DNA from: Bradyrhizobium sp. 132
Lineage (GTDB): Bacteria > Pseudomonadota > Alphaproteobacteria > Rhizobiales > Xanthobacteraceae
Direction: 5' to 3'
Length of the DNA: 64,000 nt
Assembly (NCBI RefSeq): GCF_023074185.1
Contig: NZ_JADPKY010000030.1
Span: 124,001 to 188,000 of the forward strand
Part shown: piece by piece, positions 52,596-62,196 of the stretch
Position numbering within the stretch: the first letter of the stretch is position 1
Layout: every line of letters begins with the position of its first letter
Translations under genes and position numbers: made by a program
Notes under the pieces: model-generated
Seen by the model: the letters and a program-made list of their open reading frames with translations, nothing else
Told to the model about the DNA's origin: nothing
The model's database searches: none

Positions 52596-52686
52596 GACAA
52601 TAGCCTCAAGTCAGGAAGCCGCATGGTGCGGCGGTTCGCACGTTCGGTCAATGCGCGTGCCGATCACGGTTAACGGACCAACGTCC

Positions 52687-53361
52687 TCACCACGCCATCG
52701 CGGCGGCGAGGCGCGCCAGCAGTGTCGGATCGTCGTAAGCGCTGGCGGAAGCGACCGCGCCGGCGGCAACAAGGTCGGCGTGGCCGAGAGTGGTGCGCAT
52801 CCCGATGGTCGGAATGCCGGCGGCGGCGGCCGATTGCACGCCGGAGCGGGAATCCTCGAACGCGATCGAGGCCGCCGCGCTGGCGCCGGCGAAGCGCAGC
52901 CCTTCCTGATAGGGCAGCGGATGCGGCTTGCCGTGCGGCAGCTCGTCGCCGATCACGATCGCCTTGAAGCGGTCCGTAATGCCGAGGCCCGACAGCAGCA
53001 GTTCGGCGTTGAGACGCGGCGCGTTGGTCACGGCCACCATGGGAATGCCGGCGCTATCGGCACGGTCGAGCAGCGCCATCAGGCCCGGAAGCGGCACGAT
53101 CTGTCCAGCCACCAGGTCACGAAAGATCGCCTCCTTCTCGCCGAGGATTGCAACGCGACGTTCCGGCGATTCGTCCGGCAGAAATCGCTCCCCGATCGAC
53201 ACATTGGAAAAACCCTGGAGCTCGCGCTTGAAGCGCTCCTCATCCACGATATGGCCGCGCGGGGCGAACACGCGATGGAACGCCTCGCGATGAAGGAAAT
53301 CCGTGTCGGCCAACGTGCCGTCGATGTCGAACAGCAGCGCCCTGCCCATCGCGTCGATCAT
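52687..53361 (-). CDS. HAD-family hydrolase, phosphatase type
   Basis: The 224-residue protein has the HAD motifs LLFDIDGTLADTDF, VAVTNAPRL, a lysine in HGKPHPLPY and IAFEDSRSG, with a small helical cap of the beta-phosphoglucomutase type. It is encoded just upstream of glpR on the same strand. The position suggests a glycerol 3-phosphate or sugar phosphate phosphatase, but the sequence does not decide the substrate. Confidence 0.85.
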   Translation of the reverse strand: MIDAMGRALLFDIDGTLADTDFLHREAFHRVFAPRGHIVDEERFKRELQGFSNVSIGERFLPDESPERRVAILGEKEAIFRDLVAGQIVPLPGLMALLDRADSAGIPMVAVTNAPRLNAELLLSGLGITDRFKAIVIGDELPHGKPHPLPYQEGLRFAGASAAASIAFEDSRSGVQSAAAAGIPTIGMRTTLGHADLVAAGAVASASAYDDPTLLARLAAAMAW

Positions 53362-53515
53362 GTCCGTACTTTCCCAAATGCGCAGCGCATTGATGCGAAA
53401 GACGTATCAATACACCCTCGATCGCGCAATGACACATCCACATGACGGAGATGCGCCACTCGACAAAGTCGCGCGCGGCTGCAACACTGGCTGCAAGATC
53501 AAAAAGGAGGAAACG

Positions 53516-53977
53516 ATGACGATCAACCGACGCGATCTGGCTCTCTCGACTCTTGCCGTCTCGGCGCTTGCTGTCTCAGCTGTCACGACACCGGCGCTGG
53601 CGGCATCGGCGGACGAGGAAGCCGTGGCGAAGAAGGTCGAGGCCTTCCGTCTCGCCCAGATCGCCGCCGATCCCAAGGCGCTCGGTGCGCTGTGCTGGGA
53701 CGATGTCAGCTACAGCCATTCCAGCGGCAAGGTCGAGGACAAGGCAACCTTCGTCACCAACGCCACCGACGGCAAGTCGAAATTCCTGTCGATCGAGTAC
53801 AAGGACCCGACCATCAAGGTGGTCGGCCCCGCCGCGATCGTGCGCTTCCATTGGGTAGCGGAACAGGAGATGGCGGCCGATGGGAAAAAAGTGCCGACCA
53901 ACCTTCACATCCTGATGAACTGGCAGAAGCAGGGCGATGACTGGAAGCTGCTCTCAAGGTCGGCGACGAAGTTGTGA
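53516..53977 (+). CDS. Tat-exported NTF2-like (DUF4440-type) protein
   Basis: The 153-residue protein has a twin-arginine signal (RRDLALSTLAVSALAV, cleaved near ALA), then a domain with the NTF2-like cone fold: a helical start VAKKVEAFRLAQIAADPKAL, LCWDDVSYSHSSGKVEDKAT and a final ILMNWQKQGDDWKLLSRSAT strand pair. A perfect AAGGAGG site precedes the ATG at 53516. Related exported proteins have no agreed function; binding of a small ligand is usual. Confidence 0.85.
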   Translation: MTINRRDLALSTLAVSALAVSAVTTPALAASADEEAVAKKVEAFRLAQIAADPKALGALCWDDVSYSHSSGKVEDKATFVTNATDGKSKFLSIEYKDPTIKVVGPAAIVRFHWVAEQEMAADGKKVPTNLHILMNWQKQGDDWKLLSRSATKL

Positions 53978-53989
53978 ACAACGGCTCTT

Positions 53990-54141
53990 TCCCTCTCCCC
54001 CTTGTGGGAGAGGGTGGCTTCGCGAAGCGAAGTCGGGTGAGGAGTTTCTCTCCGAGAACGAATCTCCCGCTTCTGAATCTGCTGAAACGACCCCTCATCC
54101 GGCGCTTCGCCCCACCTTCTCCCATAAAGGGGAGAAGGGAA
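53990..54141. repeat. Dispersed repeat, family C (CCCTCTCCC...GGGGAGAAGG)
   Basis: The element starts CCCTCTCCCCCTTGTGGGAG and ends CTCCCATAAAGGGGAGAAGG-like sequence, with short hairpins at both ends and a decayed middle. It is a well-known style of intergenic repeat in Bradyrhizobium and related genomes. It lies just after the NTF2-like gene, which is probably why the region up to 54205 carries no gene. Confidence 0.75.
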
Positions 54142-54205
54142 GGCAGAGTTCGCGGCAAAAGATTCCTACCTCTCGCGCTACGCGCGACCCTGACCAGCGG
54201 GACTA

Positions 54206-54397
54206 CTACGCCGCTTCCTTCACATCACCGTTAACCAGCTTGCGCGCGGCGCGCTCGGCTTCGCGGGCGTTGCGGAAGAGCTGGCCTTCAAGGCGGTTGA
54301 AGCGGTGGGATGAGGCGAAGAAGCAGTAGCCCCCTTGAGAACGAACGACGATACCTGCGGTCTGCGAATTGACTTCGATGATGTAGCTGTCCGGCAT
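54206..54397 (-). CDS. Small conserved hypothetical protein
   Basis: The 63-residue product begins MPDSYIIEVNSQTAGIVVR and continues with GGYCFFASSHRFNRLEGQLF and REAERAARKLVNG. The beta-strand then helix pattern suggests a compact alpha/beta domain. An AAGGGCC site precedes the ATG at 54397. Similar short proteins appear in Bradyrhizobium genomes, from recollection, and none has a known function. Confidence 0.7.
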   Translation of the reverse strand: MPDSYIIEVNSQTAGIVVRSQGGYCFFASSHRFNRLEGQLFRNAREAERAARKLVNGDVKEAA

Positions 54398-54587
54398 GGC
54401 CCTTAGATTCCTCAGTGCGAGCAAATAACGGCATCGGTGCCCAAAGGTTCCTTGAGCAAATCAGCCTGTTTCCACCCGAATCGACGGGAAATTGAGTACG
54501 CCGGGACCTCATCCATTTTATGACTTGTTCTTGGCGAAGACGCGACGATGGCAGGCGCAACGCCGCGCGGTCATGCGTCGCGCGCGG

Positions 54588-54998
54588 TTACGTCGCGATT
54601 GGTGGATCGTTTCTCTGGATCGTTTGCGGACGGCCGTCGTCGTCGATCGAGACGTAAGTGAAATTGCCGTCGGTCACCAGGATCGGCTGGAGCTCCCTGC
54701 GCCGCAGCGCCCAGGCTTCGAGATGCACGGTCATCGAGGTACGGCCCACGCGGACGAGATTGGCATAGACCGAAACGAGATCGCCGACATAGACCGCTTT
54801 GCGAAAATTCATAGCTTCGATTGCGACGGTCACCGTGCGCGACTTCGCGGCTTTTGACGCAAACACGCCGCCGCCGACATCCATCTGGCTGAGCAGCCAG
54901 CCGCCGAAGATGTCGCCGTTTGCATTGGTGTCGGCGGGCATCGCCAGCGTGCGGATGCAGAGATCGCCGCTCGGCCCGGTATTGGCTTGTTCGTTCAT
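54588..54998 (-). CDS. Acyl-CoA thioesterase, hotdog fold (YciA-like)
   Basis: The 136-residue protein has a hotdog domain with LAMPADTNANGDIFGGWLLS, the catalytic-site segment NANGDIFGGW, and IEAMNFRKAVYVGDLVSVYA, as in YciA acyl-CoA thioesterases. It would hydrolyse acyl-CoA esters and limit CoA sequestration. It lies 22 bases after the FadJ-type gene, making it the last gene of the beta-oxidation operon. The ATG at 54998 starts MNEQANTGPSG. Confidence 0.9.
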   Translation of the reverse strand: MNEQANTGPSGDLCIRTLAMPADTNANGDIFGGWLLSQMDVGGGVFASKAAKSRTVTVAIEAMNFRKAVYVGDLVSVYANLVRVGRTSMTVHLEAWALRRRELQPILVTDGNFTYVSIDDDGRPQTIQRNDPPIAT

Positions 54999-55020
54999 GC
55001 CTCTCTCACTTGAAATTTGC

Positions 55021-57117
55021 TCACTTGAAATTGTCCCAGCCCGGATCCGGCGCAAAGCGCTCGCCGAATCTCCCGGCCAGCGCGCGCAAGGTGGATACGA
55101 CATTCTCCACGCCGCGCGTGCGCGCATAGTTCAACGGACCACCACGGAACGGTGCATAACCGGTTCCGAAGATCATGGCGCCGTCGACCATGTCGGCATC
55201 GTCGACGATGCCTTCGCGAAGTGCCGCGACGCAGACGTTGGACATCGGCAGCACCAAACGGTCTATCATCTGCTCGGTGACGCGGGGGCCGGTTTCCGGC
55301 AACGGCGCCTTCTCCGCCTTGCCGTCCTTCCAGGTGTAGAAACCCTTGCCGGTCTTGCGACCGAGTTCGCCCTTGGCGACCTTCTCGCGCAGCCAGGCCG
55401 GCGTCGGCGGCAGCAGATCGCCGAACTTGGTGCGCAGCATGTCGCCGACATCAATGCAGATGTCGAGCCCGACCTGGTCGGCCAGTTCGATCGGCCCCAT
55501 CGGCATGCCGAACTGCTCCGCGGCCGCGTCGATCAGGCGCTGGTCGATCTTCTCGTCCAGCATCACCATCGCCTCCAGCATGTAGGGCGTCAGCGCGCGG
55601 TTGACGAGGAATCCGGGCGAGCTTTTCACCGACAGCGGCAGTCGGTCGATGGCGCCGACGAAGGCGAGTGCTTCCTTGAGCACCTGCCCATCGTTGCCGT
55701 CATGGCTGACGATTTCGACCAGTTGCAGCCGCGACACCGGATTGAAGAAATGCAGGCCGACGAGGCGTTCCGGCCGCGCCAGCGTCGTGCGCAGGTCCTG
55801 GAGCGGAATGCTCGAGGTGTTGGTCGCAAGGATCGCGCCCGGCTTCATCTTCGGCTCGATACTCGCATAGACCTTCTGCTTGAGCTCCAGCTTTTCCGGC
55901 ACCGCTTCGATGATGAGATCGGCGTTGCGGACCCCCTCCCCGTCCAGATCGGGGATAAGACGATCGAGCGCGTCGCGGACATCGGTGGGCTTCCGGATGA
56001 TCTTGCCAAAAAGATCGGCGGCGCGCTTGACCGCGCCCGCGATCGGCTCCGCCTTCATGTCGGCAAGCGAGACGCGCAGCCCCTGCCCCGCACACCAGGC
56101 CGCGATGTCGCCGCCCATGGCGCCAGCGCCGATGACGTGAACCTGCTTGACCGTGTTGCCGGGGCCTGCCGCCTTCTTCATCTGCTCGCGCAGGAAGAAC
56201 ACGCGGATCAAATTCTGCGCGGTCGGCGTCACCATCAGCTTGGCGAATGAGGCCTGCTCTGCCCTGAGCATCGCGGCTTTGCTGCCGCCATGGGTCTCCC
56301 AGAGGTCGATCAGCGCGTAAGGCGCGGGATAGTGCGCGCGGGACGCAGCCTTCGCAGCTTCGCTGCGCATGCGCCTGGCAAGGAGCCCCCGCACCGGTCC
56401 GAAATTGGCGGCGCGGGTGAGAATCCCCGGGCGCGCTCGCTTCAACCGGCCAAACAGCGCATCCTTCACCGCATTGCTGACATGGCGCTCCTGCGTCACG
56501 GTGTCGACGAGGCCGAGCGATTTGGCGCGGCGCGCATCGATGGTGCGGCCCGTCAGCATCAAGGCCATCGACTGGGCCGGATTGACCAGCGCGGTGAAAC
56601 GCGCCGTGCCGCCGAGACCAGGATGCAGGCCGAGCATCACCTCCGGAAAGCCGAAGCGCGCGCCGTCGATGGCGATACGCGATTGGCAGGCGAGCGCGAC
56701 CTCGAGCCCGCCGCCGAGACAGAAACCATGGATGACCGCGACGGTCGGCAGCCTCAGCGCCTCCAGATGATCGACCACCGCATGCGCGGCGCGGATCCGT
56801 ATCTCCACCATTGCGGGATCGCTGGCGCCGCGGAATTCGTTGACGTCGGCGCCGGCAATGAAGCCGGACGATTTTGCGGAGCGGATCACGAGGCCGGCAG
56901 GACGCTCGGTCTCGATCGCCGCGAGCACGGTGTCGAACTCCTCCATCACATCCGAGGACAGCGTGTTGGCGCTGGCATCGGCGCGGTCGAACAGCAGCCA
57001 GGCGACACCGTCGGCATCGCGCGTCAGCTTGAAGTTCTTGTAGGGACTGTCTGACGCCGGCTTCGGCCCGAGCGTGAGGACGCGATCGCCGAGCGCGGTC
57101 ATGATCCTGGAATCCAT
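55021..57117 (-). CDS. fadJ: Multifunctional enoyl-CoA hydratase / 3-hydroxyacyl-CoA dehydrogenase
   Basis: The 698-residue protein joins an N-terminal enoyl-CoA hydratase domain (residues about 25-220, with SGFIAGADVNEF and FCLGGGLEVALAC) to a C-terminal 3-hydroxyacyl-CoA dehydrogenase (VHVIGAGAMGGDIAAWCAG, LHFFNPVSRLQLVEIV). It performs two steps of beta-oxidation. It lies two bases from the thiolase gene, completing the degradation module. I start at the ATG at 57117; a GTG at 57120 is also possible. The symbol rests on domain order, and fadB is equally possible. Confidence 0.9.
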   Translation of the reverse strand: MDSRIMTALGDRVLTLGPKPASDSPYKNFKLTRDADGVAWLLFDRADASANTLSSDVMEEFDTVLAAIETERPAGLVIRSAKSSGFIAGADVNEFRGASDPAMVEIRIRAAHAVVDHLEALRLPTVAVIHGFCLGGGLEVALACQSRIAIDGARFGFPEVMLGLHPGLGGTARFTALVNPAQSMALMLTGRTIDARRAKSLGLVDTVTQERHVSNAVKDALFGRLKRARPGILTRAANFGPVRGLLARRMRSEAAKAASRAHYPAPYALIDLWETHGGSKAAMLRAEQASFAKLMVTPTAQNLIRVFFLREQMKKAAGPGNTVKQVHVIGAGAMGGDIAAWCAGQGLRVSLADMKAEPIAGAVKRAADLFGKIIRKPTDVRDALDRLIPDLDGEGVRNADLIIEAVPEKLELKQKVYASIEPKMKPGAILATNTSSIPLQDLRTTLARPERLVGLHFFNPVSRLQLVEIVSHDGNDGQVLKEALAFVGAIDRLPLSVKSSPGFLVNRALTPYMLEAMVMLDEKIDQRLIDAAAEQFGMPMGPIELADQVGLDICIDVGDMLRTKFGDLLPPTPAWLREKVAKGELGRKTGKGFYTWKDGKAEKAPLPETGPRVTEQMIDRLVLPMSNVCVAALREGIVDDADMVDGAMIFGTGYAPFRGGPLNYARTRGVENVVSTLRALAGRFGERFAPDPGWDNFK

Positions 57118-57119
57118 GG

Positions 57120-58403
57120 TCACACCGCCTCGATCAGCATGGCGCCGCCGAGTCCGCCGCCGATGCACTCAGTAGCAACGCCACGCCGCGTGCCGAGCCG
57201 CTTCATCGCATTGACCAGATGCAGCACGATGCGGTTGCCGGAGGTGCCGACGGGATGCCCGAGCGAGATGGCGCCGCCGTCGACATTGAGCTTTTCGCGG
57301 TCGATCTCGCCGGCCGCGCCGTCGAGCCGCAAAATCTCGCGGCAGAATTTGTCGTCATTCCAGGCGGCAAGGCAGCCGAGCACTTGCGTGGCGAAGGCCT
57401 CGTTCAATTCCCAGGTCTCGACATCCTTGATGGTGAGGTTGTTGCGCTTCAGTAGCGGCGTCGCCGACATCACGGGACCGAGCCCCATGATAGCAGGATC
57501 GAGCGCGGCCCAGTTGCTGTCGACGATAACCGCCTTCGGCGTCAGCTTGTACTTGGCGACCGCTTCGTCGGAAGCCAGGATCACCCAGGACGCGCCGTCG
57601 GTGATCTGCGAGGAATTTCCGGCGGTGACCCGGCCCCAGGGACGCTCGAACACCGGTCTCAGTTTTGCCAGCGTCTCGGCCGACGAGTCCGGCCGCACGC
57701 CATCGTCATGGTCGAAGAACTTGCCGTCGCGGGAGAATGCGGTCTCGACCTCGCCCTTCAGAAAACCCGACGTCTGCGCATGCGCAAGCCGGCGATGGCT
57801 CTCGGCGGCGTAAGCGTCGGACTGGGCGCGGGTGATGCCGAAGAGATGGCCGACGACCTCGGCGGTCTGGCCCATGTTCAGGTCGGTGATGGGATCGGTC
57901 AGCCCACGCTCGAGCCCGATGATCGGCTTGAGATAGCGCGGCCGCAATTTGAAAGCAGCGGCAAGCTTCGCGGCCACGCCCTTGGCCGTGGCAAGGCCGG
58001 CGAACCAGCGCACGCCGGAATTCGGCCAGACCAGCGGCGCATGACTCAAGGCCTCGGTGCCGCCGGCGAGGATCATGTCGGCATGACCTTCGCGGATGTA
58101 GCGGTAGGCGGTGTCGATCGACTGCATGCCGGAGCCGCAATTGATCTGCACTGTGAAGGCGACCATGTCCTCGCCCATGCCGAGCCGAAGCGCGGCGACG
58201 CGGGCCGGGTTCATCTCGTCCGCGATCACGTTGACGCAGCCGAGAATGACCTGGTCGAAGGTATCAGGCGAAAACGGCTGGCGCGCCAACAGCGGCCGGC
58301 CGCATTGCACGGCGAGATCGACCGGCGTGAACGGACCCGGCCCCGAACGCGCTTTCAGAAACGGCGTTCGGCTGCCGTCGACGATGAATACCGGTCGTGC
58401 CAT
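57120..58403 (-). CDS. fadI: Acetyl-CoA C-acyltransferase (thiolase)
   Basis: The 427-residue thiolase cleaves 3-ketoacyl-CoA at the end of each beta-oxidation round. It contains the acyl-accepting cysteine in QINCGSGMQS, the GHPVGTSGNR histidine and the ECIGGGLGGAM proton-donor cysteine. It starts at 58403, overlapping the dehydrogenase stop codon by one base (TGATG). The name follows fadI/fadJ pairs because the product is longer than FadA (about 390 residues). Confidence 0.92.
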   Translation of the reverse strand: MARPVFIVDGSRTPFLKARSGPGPFTPVDLAVQCGRPLLARQPFSPDTFDQVILGCVNVIADEMNPARVAALRLGMGEDMVAFTVQINCGSGMQSIDTAYRYIREGHADMILAGGTEALSHAPLVWPNSGVRWFAGLATAKGVAAKLAAAFKLRPRYLKPIIGLERGLTDPITDLNMGQTAEVVGHLFGITRAQSDAYAAESHRRLAHAQTSGFLKGEVETAFSRDGKFFDHDDGVRPDSSAETLAKLRPVFERPWGRVTAGNSSQITDGASWVILASDEAVAKYKLTPKAVIVDSNWAALDPAIMGLGPVMSATPLLKRNNLTIKDVETWELNEAFATQVLGCLAAWNDDKFCREILRLDGAAGEIDREKLNVDGGAISLGHPVGTSGNRIVLHLVNAMKRLGTRRGVATECIGGGLGGAMLIEAV

Positions 58404-60670
58404 CAGCTCGCCGCCCTTTGGTCACCGAGTTCCTGGAAGAACTGATGCACGTCGCCGGTTTTCTTGTAAATCGGCGACAGCGCCTCCGGCGCAAAATCGT
58501 CGACCTCGATCACTTTTGCGACGGCTTCGCGAGCCGCGGCGAGCTGCTCGCCCTCGGCCTGCGTGATTACGCCCTTGGCGACCGCATCCTTCCAGTCGCT
58601 CATATGCGCCGCGCGCATGCGCTTGGCGATGGCGTCCGTGCCTGCGACCAGCTTGAACGCGCGCTCCAGCCGGGCAAAGCCGCCGTCGTCATCGACATGG
58701 GCAAGATCCGGCGTAAGGCGCTCGCGCGCCGCCGAGGGCTCCAGCACCAGGCTTGCACATTGGTGCACGACGCGGTCGGAGGGACCCAGCACCCGTGCGC
58801 CGAACGGCTGGACCACCAGCTTGAGAAAACCGGCGACAAAGCGGTTCGGCAGATTGGCGAGTATCTCCGCGAGCCGGTTCTCGATGGTCTTGAAGCCGGT
58901 CGCCATGCACCATTCGAGCGCGGCAAAATCCTCCTTCTGCCGGCCCTCGTCATGCCAGCGTTTGAGCGCGGCAGAGAGCAGATACAGCTCGGACAGGATG
59001 TCGCCGAAGCGCGCCGACAGCATCTCCTTGCGCTTGAACGCGCCGCCGAGCGTGAGCAGCGCCATGTCGGCGCAGAGTGCAAACGCCGCCGAATAGCGTG
59101 AGAGCTGGCGATAGAATGGCGTGGCGTCGCCCGCATCGGGCGCTGGCGCGAAGGCACCGAAGGTCCAGCTCCGGCCGAAGGCGCGCAACAGCGTCTCGAA
59201 ACTATGGCCGACATGCTTCCAGAACGCCTTGTCGAAGGCGGTGAGCCCGCGTTCACGGTCGGTATCGGCAAGCGCATTCATCTCGTCGAGCAGATAAGGA
59301 TGCGCGCGGATGGCGCCCTGCCCGAACACGATGAGATTGCGGGTGAGGATATTGGCACCCTCGACGGTGATGCCGACCGGGACGGCGCGGTGGAGATTGC
59401 CGAGATAGTTTTGCGGACCGTCGATCACGGCCTTGCCGCCATGGATGTCCATGGCGTCGTCGACCGCGGTGCGCATCCGCTCGGTCGCGTGCAGCTTCAT
59501 GATGCCCGAGATGACGGCGGGGTGGATGCCGGCATTCAGCGCGGCGCAAGTGAGCCGCCGTGCCGCGTCGAGCTGATAGGCGGTCGCGACGATGCGGGCG
59601 AGCGGCTCCTCGACGCCCTCGAACTTGGAGATGGAGATGCCGAACTGCTCGCGGATGCGGGCATAGGCGCCGGTGGTGCGGGCGGCATAGGCGGCGCCGG
59701 CCGCAGACAGCGATGGCAGCGAGATGCCGCGGCCGGCGGCGAGCGCCGTCATCAGCATCTTCCAGCCCTGCCCCAACCGCTCCTGGCCGCCGATGACATA
59801 GTCGAGCGGGATGAAGACGTCGTGGCCCCGGTTCGGGCCGTTCTGGAACACCTGCATCGACGGCAGATGGCGATGGCCGATTTCGACGCCGGGCAGATCG
59901 GTCGGGATCAGCGCCACGCTGATGCCGAGCTGTTCCTGATCGCCGACGAGATGATCGGGGTCATGGGCTTTGAAGGCGAGGCCCAACAGCGTCGCGACGG
60001 GACCGAGCGTGATGTAGCGCTTGTGCCAGTTGAGCCTGAGGCCGATGACCTCGCGGCCCTCGAAATCGCCCCTGCAGATGATGCCGGTGTCGATCATCGA
60101 GGCCGCATCGGATCCGGCTTCCGGGCTGGTGAGACCGAAGCAGGGAATGTCGCGGCCGTCGGCAAGACGCGGCAGCCACCGCTGCTGCTGCTCCTTGGTG
60201 CCGAAGTGCATCAGGAGCTCGCCGGGGCCCAGCGAGTTCGGGACCATCACCGTCACCGCGGCGGCGATCGAGCGGGTCGAGATCTTGCGCACCACTTCCG
60301 AATGCGCATAGGGCGAAAAGCCGAGGCCGCCAAACTCTTTCGGAATGATCATGCCGAAGAATTTTTCGCGCTTGATGAAGGCCCACACGTCCTGCGGCAG
60401 GTCGCGCAATTCCCAAAAGATCTTCCACTCGTCAAGCATGGCGCAGAGCTCGTCGACGGGGCCGTTGAGAAAGGCCCGCTCCTGTTCGGTCAGCGTTGCC
60501 TGCGGGACCTTCAGCAGCTTCGACCAATCAGGGTTACCGGTGAAGAGATCGGCGTCCCACCAGACGTCGCCGGCCTCCAGCGCCTCCCGCTCGGTGTCCG
60601 ACATCGCCGGCAGCACGCCGCGCGCCCAGGAGAAGATCGGCTTTGTGATGGTATCACGGCGGAAGCTCAT
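58403..60670 (-). CDS. fadE: Acyl-CoA dehydrogenase, FadE type
   Basis: The 755-residue protein is an extended FadE-like acyl-CoA dehydrogenase that makes the first double bond in fatty acids using FAD. It shows FFGMIIPKEFGGLGFSPYAH, GLTSPEAGSDAAS and the C-terminal DUF1974 extension typical of FadE (beyond about residue 480). The catalytic glutamate cannot be fixed with certainty by eye. It heads the operon fadE-fadI-fadJ-thioesterase. Confidence 0.92.
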   Translation of the reverse strand: MSFRRDTITKPIFSWARGVLPAMSDTEREALEAGDVWWDADLFTGNPDWSKLLKVPQATLTEQERAFLNGPVDELCAMLDEWKIFWELRDLPQDVWAFIKREKFFGMIIPKEFGGLGFSPYAHSEVVRKISTRSIAAAVTVMVPNSLGPGELLMHFGTKEQQQRWLPRLADGRDIPCFGLTSPEAGSDAASMIDTGIICRGDFEGREVIGLRLNWHKRYITLGPVATLLGLAFKAHDPDHLVGDQEQLGISVALIPTDLPGVEIGHRHLPSMQVFQNGPNRGHDVFIPLDYVIGGQERLGQGWKMLMTALAAGRGISLPSLSAAGAAYAARTTGAYARIREQFGISISKFEGVEEPLARIVATAYQLDAARRLTCAALNAGIHPAVISGIMKLHATERMRTAVDDAMDIHGGKAVIDGPQNYLGNLHRAVPVGITVEGANILTRNLIVFGQGAIRAHPYLLDEMNALADTDRERGLTAFDKAFWKHVGHSFETLLRAFGRSWTFGAFAPAPDAGDATPFYRQLSRYSAAFALCADMALLTLGGAFKRKEMLSARFGDILSELYLLSAALKRWHDEGRQKEDFAALEWCMATGFKTIENRLAEILANLPNRFVAGFLKLVVQPFGARVLGPSDRVVHQCASLVLEPSAARERLTPDLAHVDDDGGFARLERAFKLVAGTDAIAKRMRAAHMSDWKDAVAKGVITQAEGEQLAAAREAVAKVIEVDDFAPEALSPIYKKTGDVHQFFQELGDQRAAS

Positions 60671-60847
60671 AGCGGACCTCGTGCATCGGCGCGGTTATCG
60701 GGCATTTTAGCGAAAAGTGGCCGGCGGAGGTGAACACTTCGCCTGCGAAAATACGCGAATTGACGCGGCCGGGCGGCCGCCCAGAGGCTATAACGGCCGG
60801 GGCGTGGTGGCAGTTCCGGGAGGGGCTAGGCGACGAGGTCGGCCGGG

Positions 60848-61471
60848 CTAATCCGGCCGCACCATCTCGAACATGTTTTCCGGCTTGATCTCGAAATAAT
60901 CACCGCTGCGGCCGGCGCGGACAATCGGGCGGGCGGCGGCGGTCTGGTAGACGCCGTCCTTGATCATGGCCTTGTCGATGTGGACGGCGACGACTTCGCC
61001 GAGCGTCAGCCAGGCATTGGCTTCCTTGCCGTCAGCGCCCTTGAGGCGGACGATATCCGCCACCTTGCATTCGAAGGCGACGGGGCTTTCGCCGACGCGC
61101 GGCACGTTGACGAGCTTGCCGGGCACGGCGGTCAGGCCTGCAATCTTGAACTCGTCGACCTCAGGCCCGACGTGGGCGGCGGTCGCGTTCATGTGCCTGG
61201 CCAGGTCCATCGTGGCGAGATTCCAGACGAACTCGCCGGTCTGCTGGATGTTCGCGACGGTGTCCTTCCAGTTGGTGGAGGAGAAGCCGATGATCGGCGG
61301 CACATAGCAGAACGCGTTGAAGAAGCTGTAGGGCGCGAGATTGACGTGGCCGTTGGTGTCGCGCGACGAAATCCAGCCGATCGGCCGCGGCGCGACGATG
61401 GCGTTGAAGGGATCGTGCTTGAGGCCGTGGCCCTTGGCGGGCTCGTAGAAGTGCAGGTCTTTGTCGGTCAC
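60848..61471 (-). CDS. Flavin reductase-like domain protein
   Basis: The 207-residue protein starts at GTG and shows the FMN-binding split-barrel flavin reductase pattern: NAIVAPRPIGWISSRDTNG, NLAPYSFFNAFCYVPPIIGF, KDTVANIQQTGEFVWNLAT. This subgroup often accompanies oxygenases or reductases but the partner here is not evident. A role in electron supply is inferred from family only. Confidence 0.88.
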   Translation of the reverse strand: MTDKDLHFYEPAKGHGLKHDPFNAIVAPRPIGWISSRDTNGHVNLAPYSFFNAFCYVPPIIGFSSTNWKDTVANIQQTGEFVWNLATMDLARHMNATAAHVGPEVDEFKIAGLTAVPGKLVNVPRVGESPVAFECKVADIVRLKGADGKEANAWLTLGEVVAVHIDKAMIKDGVYQTAAARPIVRAGRSGDYFEIKPENMFEMVRPD

Positions 61472-61561
61472 GCTGGCTTTTCCCCGGTCCTTGTGCCCGG
61501 ATTGCGCTTCGCTCCATCCGGACTACGTCGGCCTGCTTATAGGAGGAAATCCGCCGCCGCG

Positions 61562-62161
61562 TCAGTGCCGCGGGGACAATCCCGCGATGACGAAATCGAT
61601 CATCTGGTCGATGGTCGGACCCGGCTTGGTGGCGCACTGGGCGATCATCTGGGGGTGGAAGAAGCGCATCATCGCGGTGCAGGCGCAGAGCGCGGCCAGT
61701 TTCAGGTCCGGGGCCTCGAACTCGCCGGAGGCCGCGCCTTGCGCGATCATCTGGCCGATGACCCCGGCAATGCACTCCATGTGGTTGACGCAGACGTCCC
61801 AGTCCTCCTGCATCGCGATCTCGACCATCTCGTGCAACTTGGAATCGCCGACATAGCGCTCGGTGTTCATGCGATGGATGGTGGAGAGCAACTCGCGGAA
61901 GCGCGGGAGTACCGGACCCGGCCTCGCCACGATCCGCTGCGCTTCCAGTTCGACCTCGCACATCAGCGAGCGGGCCACCGCCTGATGAATCGCCTTCTTC
62001 GATTCGAAGAAGCGATAGACGTTGGCGGGGCTCATCTTGAGCTCCTTGGCGATGTCCCCGACCGTGGTCTTGAGATAGCCGATCTGGCGGAACAGCCGTT
62101 CGGCCACCTCGAGAATACGATCCCGGGTGTCGCCTTCGATATGTTCCGAAACCAGTGTCAT
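61562..62161 (-). CDS. TetR-family regulator, probably of the RND pump
   Basis: The 199-residue protein has a TetR HTH at the N-terminus (EVAERLFRQIGYLKTTVGDI, KELKMSPANVYRFFESKKAI) and a helical ligand domain. It lies 35 bases downstream of the RND pump gene on the same strand, which suggests that it is co-transcribed and may control the pump. No operator was found in the window. Confidence 0.9.
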   Translation of the reverse strand: MTLVSEHIEGDTRDRILEVAERLFRQIGYLKTTVGDIAKELKMSPANVYRFFESKKAIHQAVARSLMCEVELEAQRIVARPGPVLPRFRELLSTIHRMNTERYVGDSKLHEMVEIAMQEDWDVCVNHMECIAGVIGQMIAQGAASGEFEAPDLKLAALCACTAMMRFFHPQMIAQCATKPGPTIDQMIDFVIAGLSPRH

Positions 62162-62196
62162 CTGTCAGGACTCGTCAATCAGCAGTTCATCTTCAC

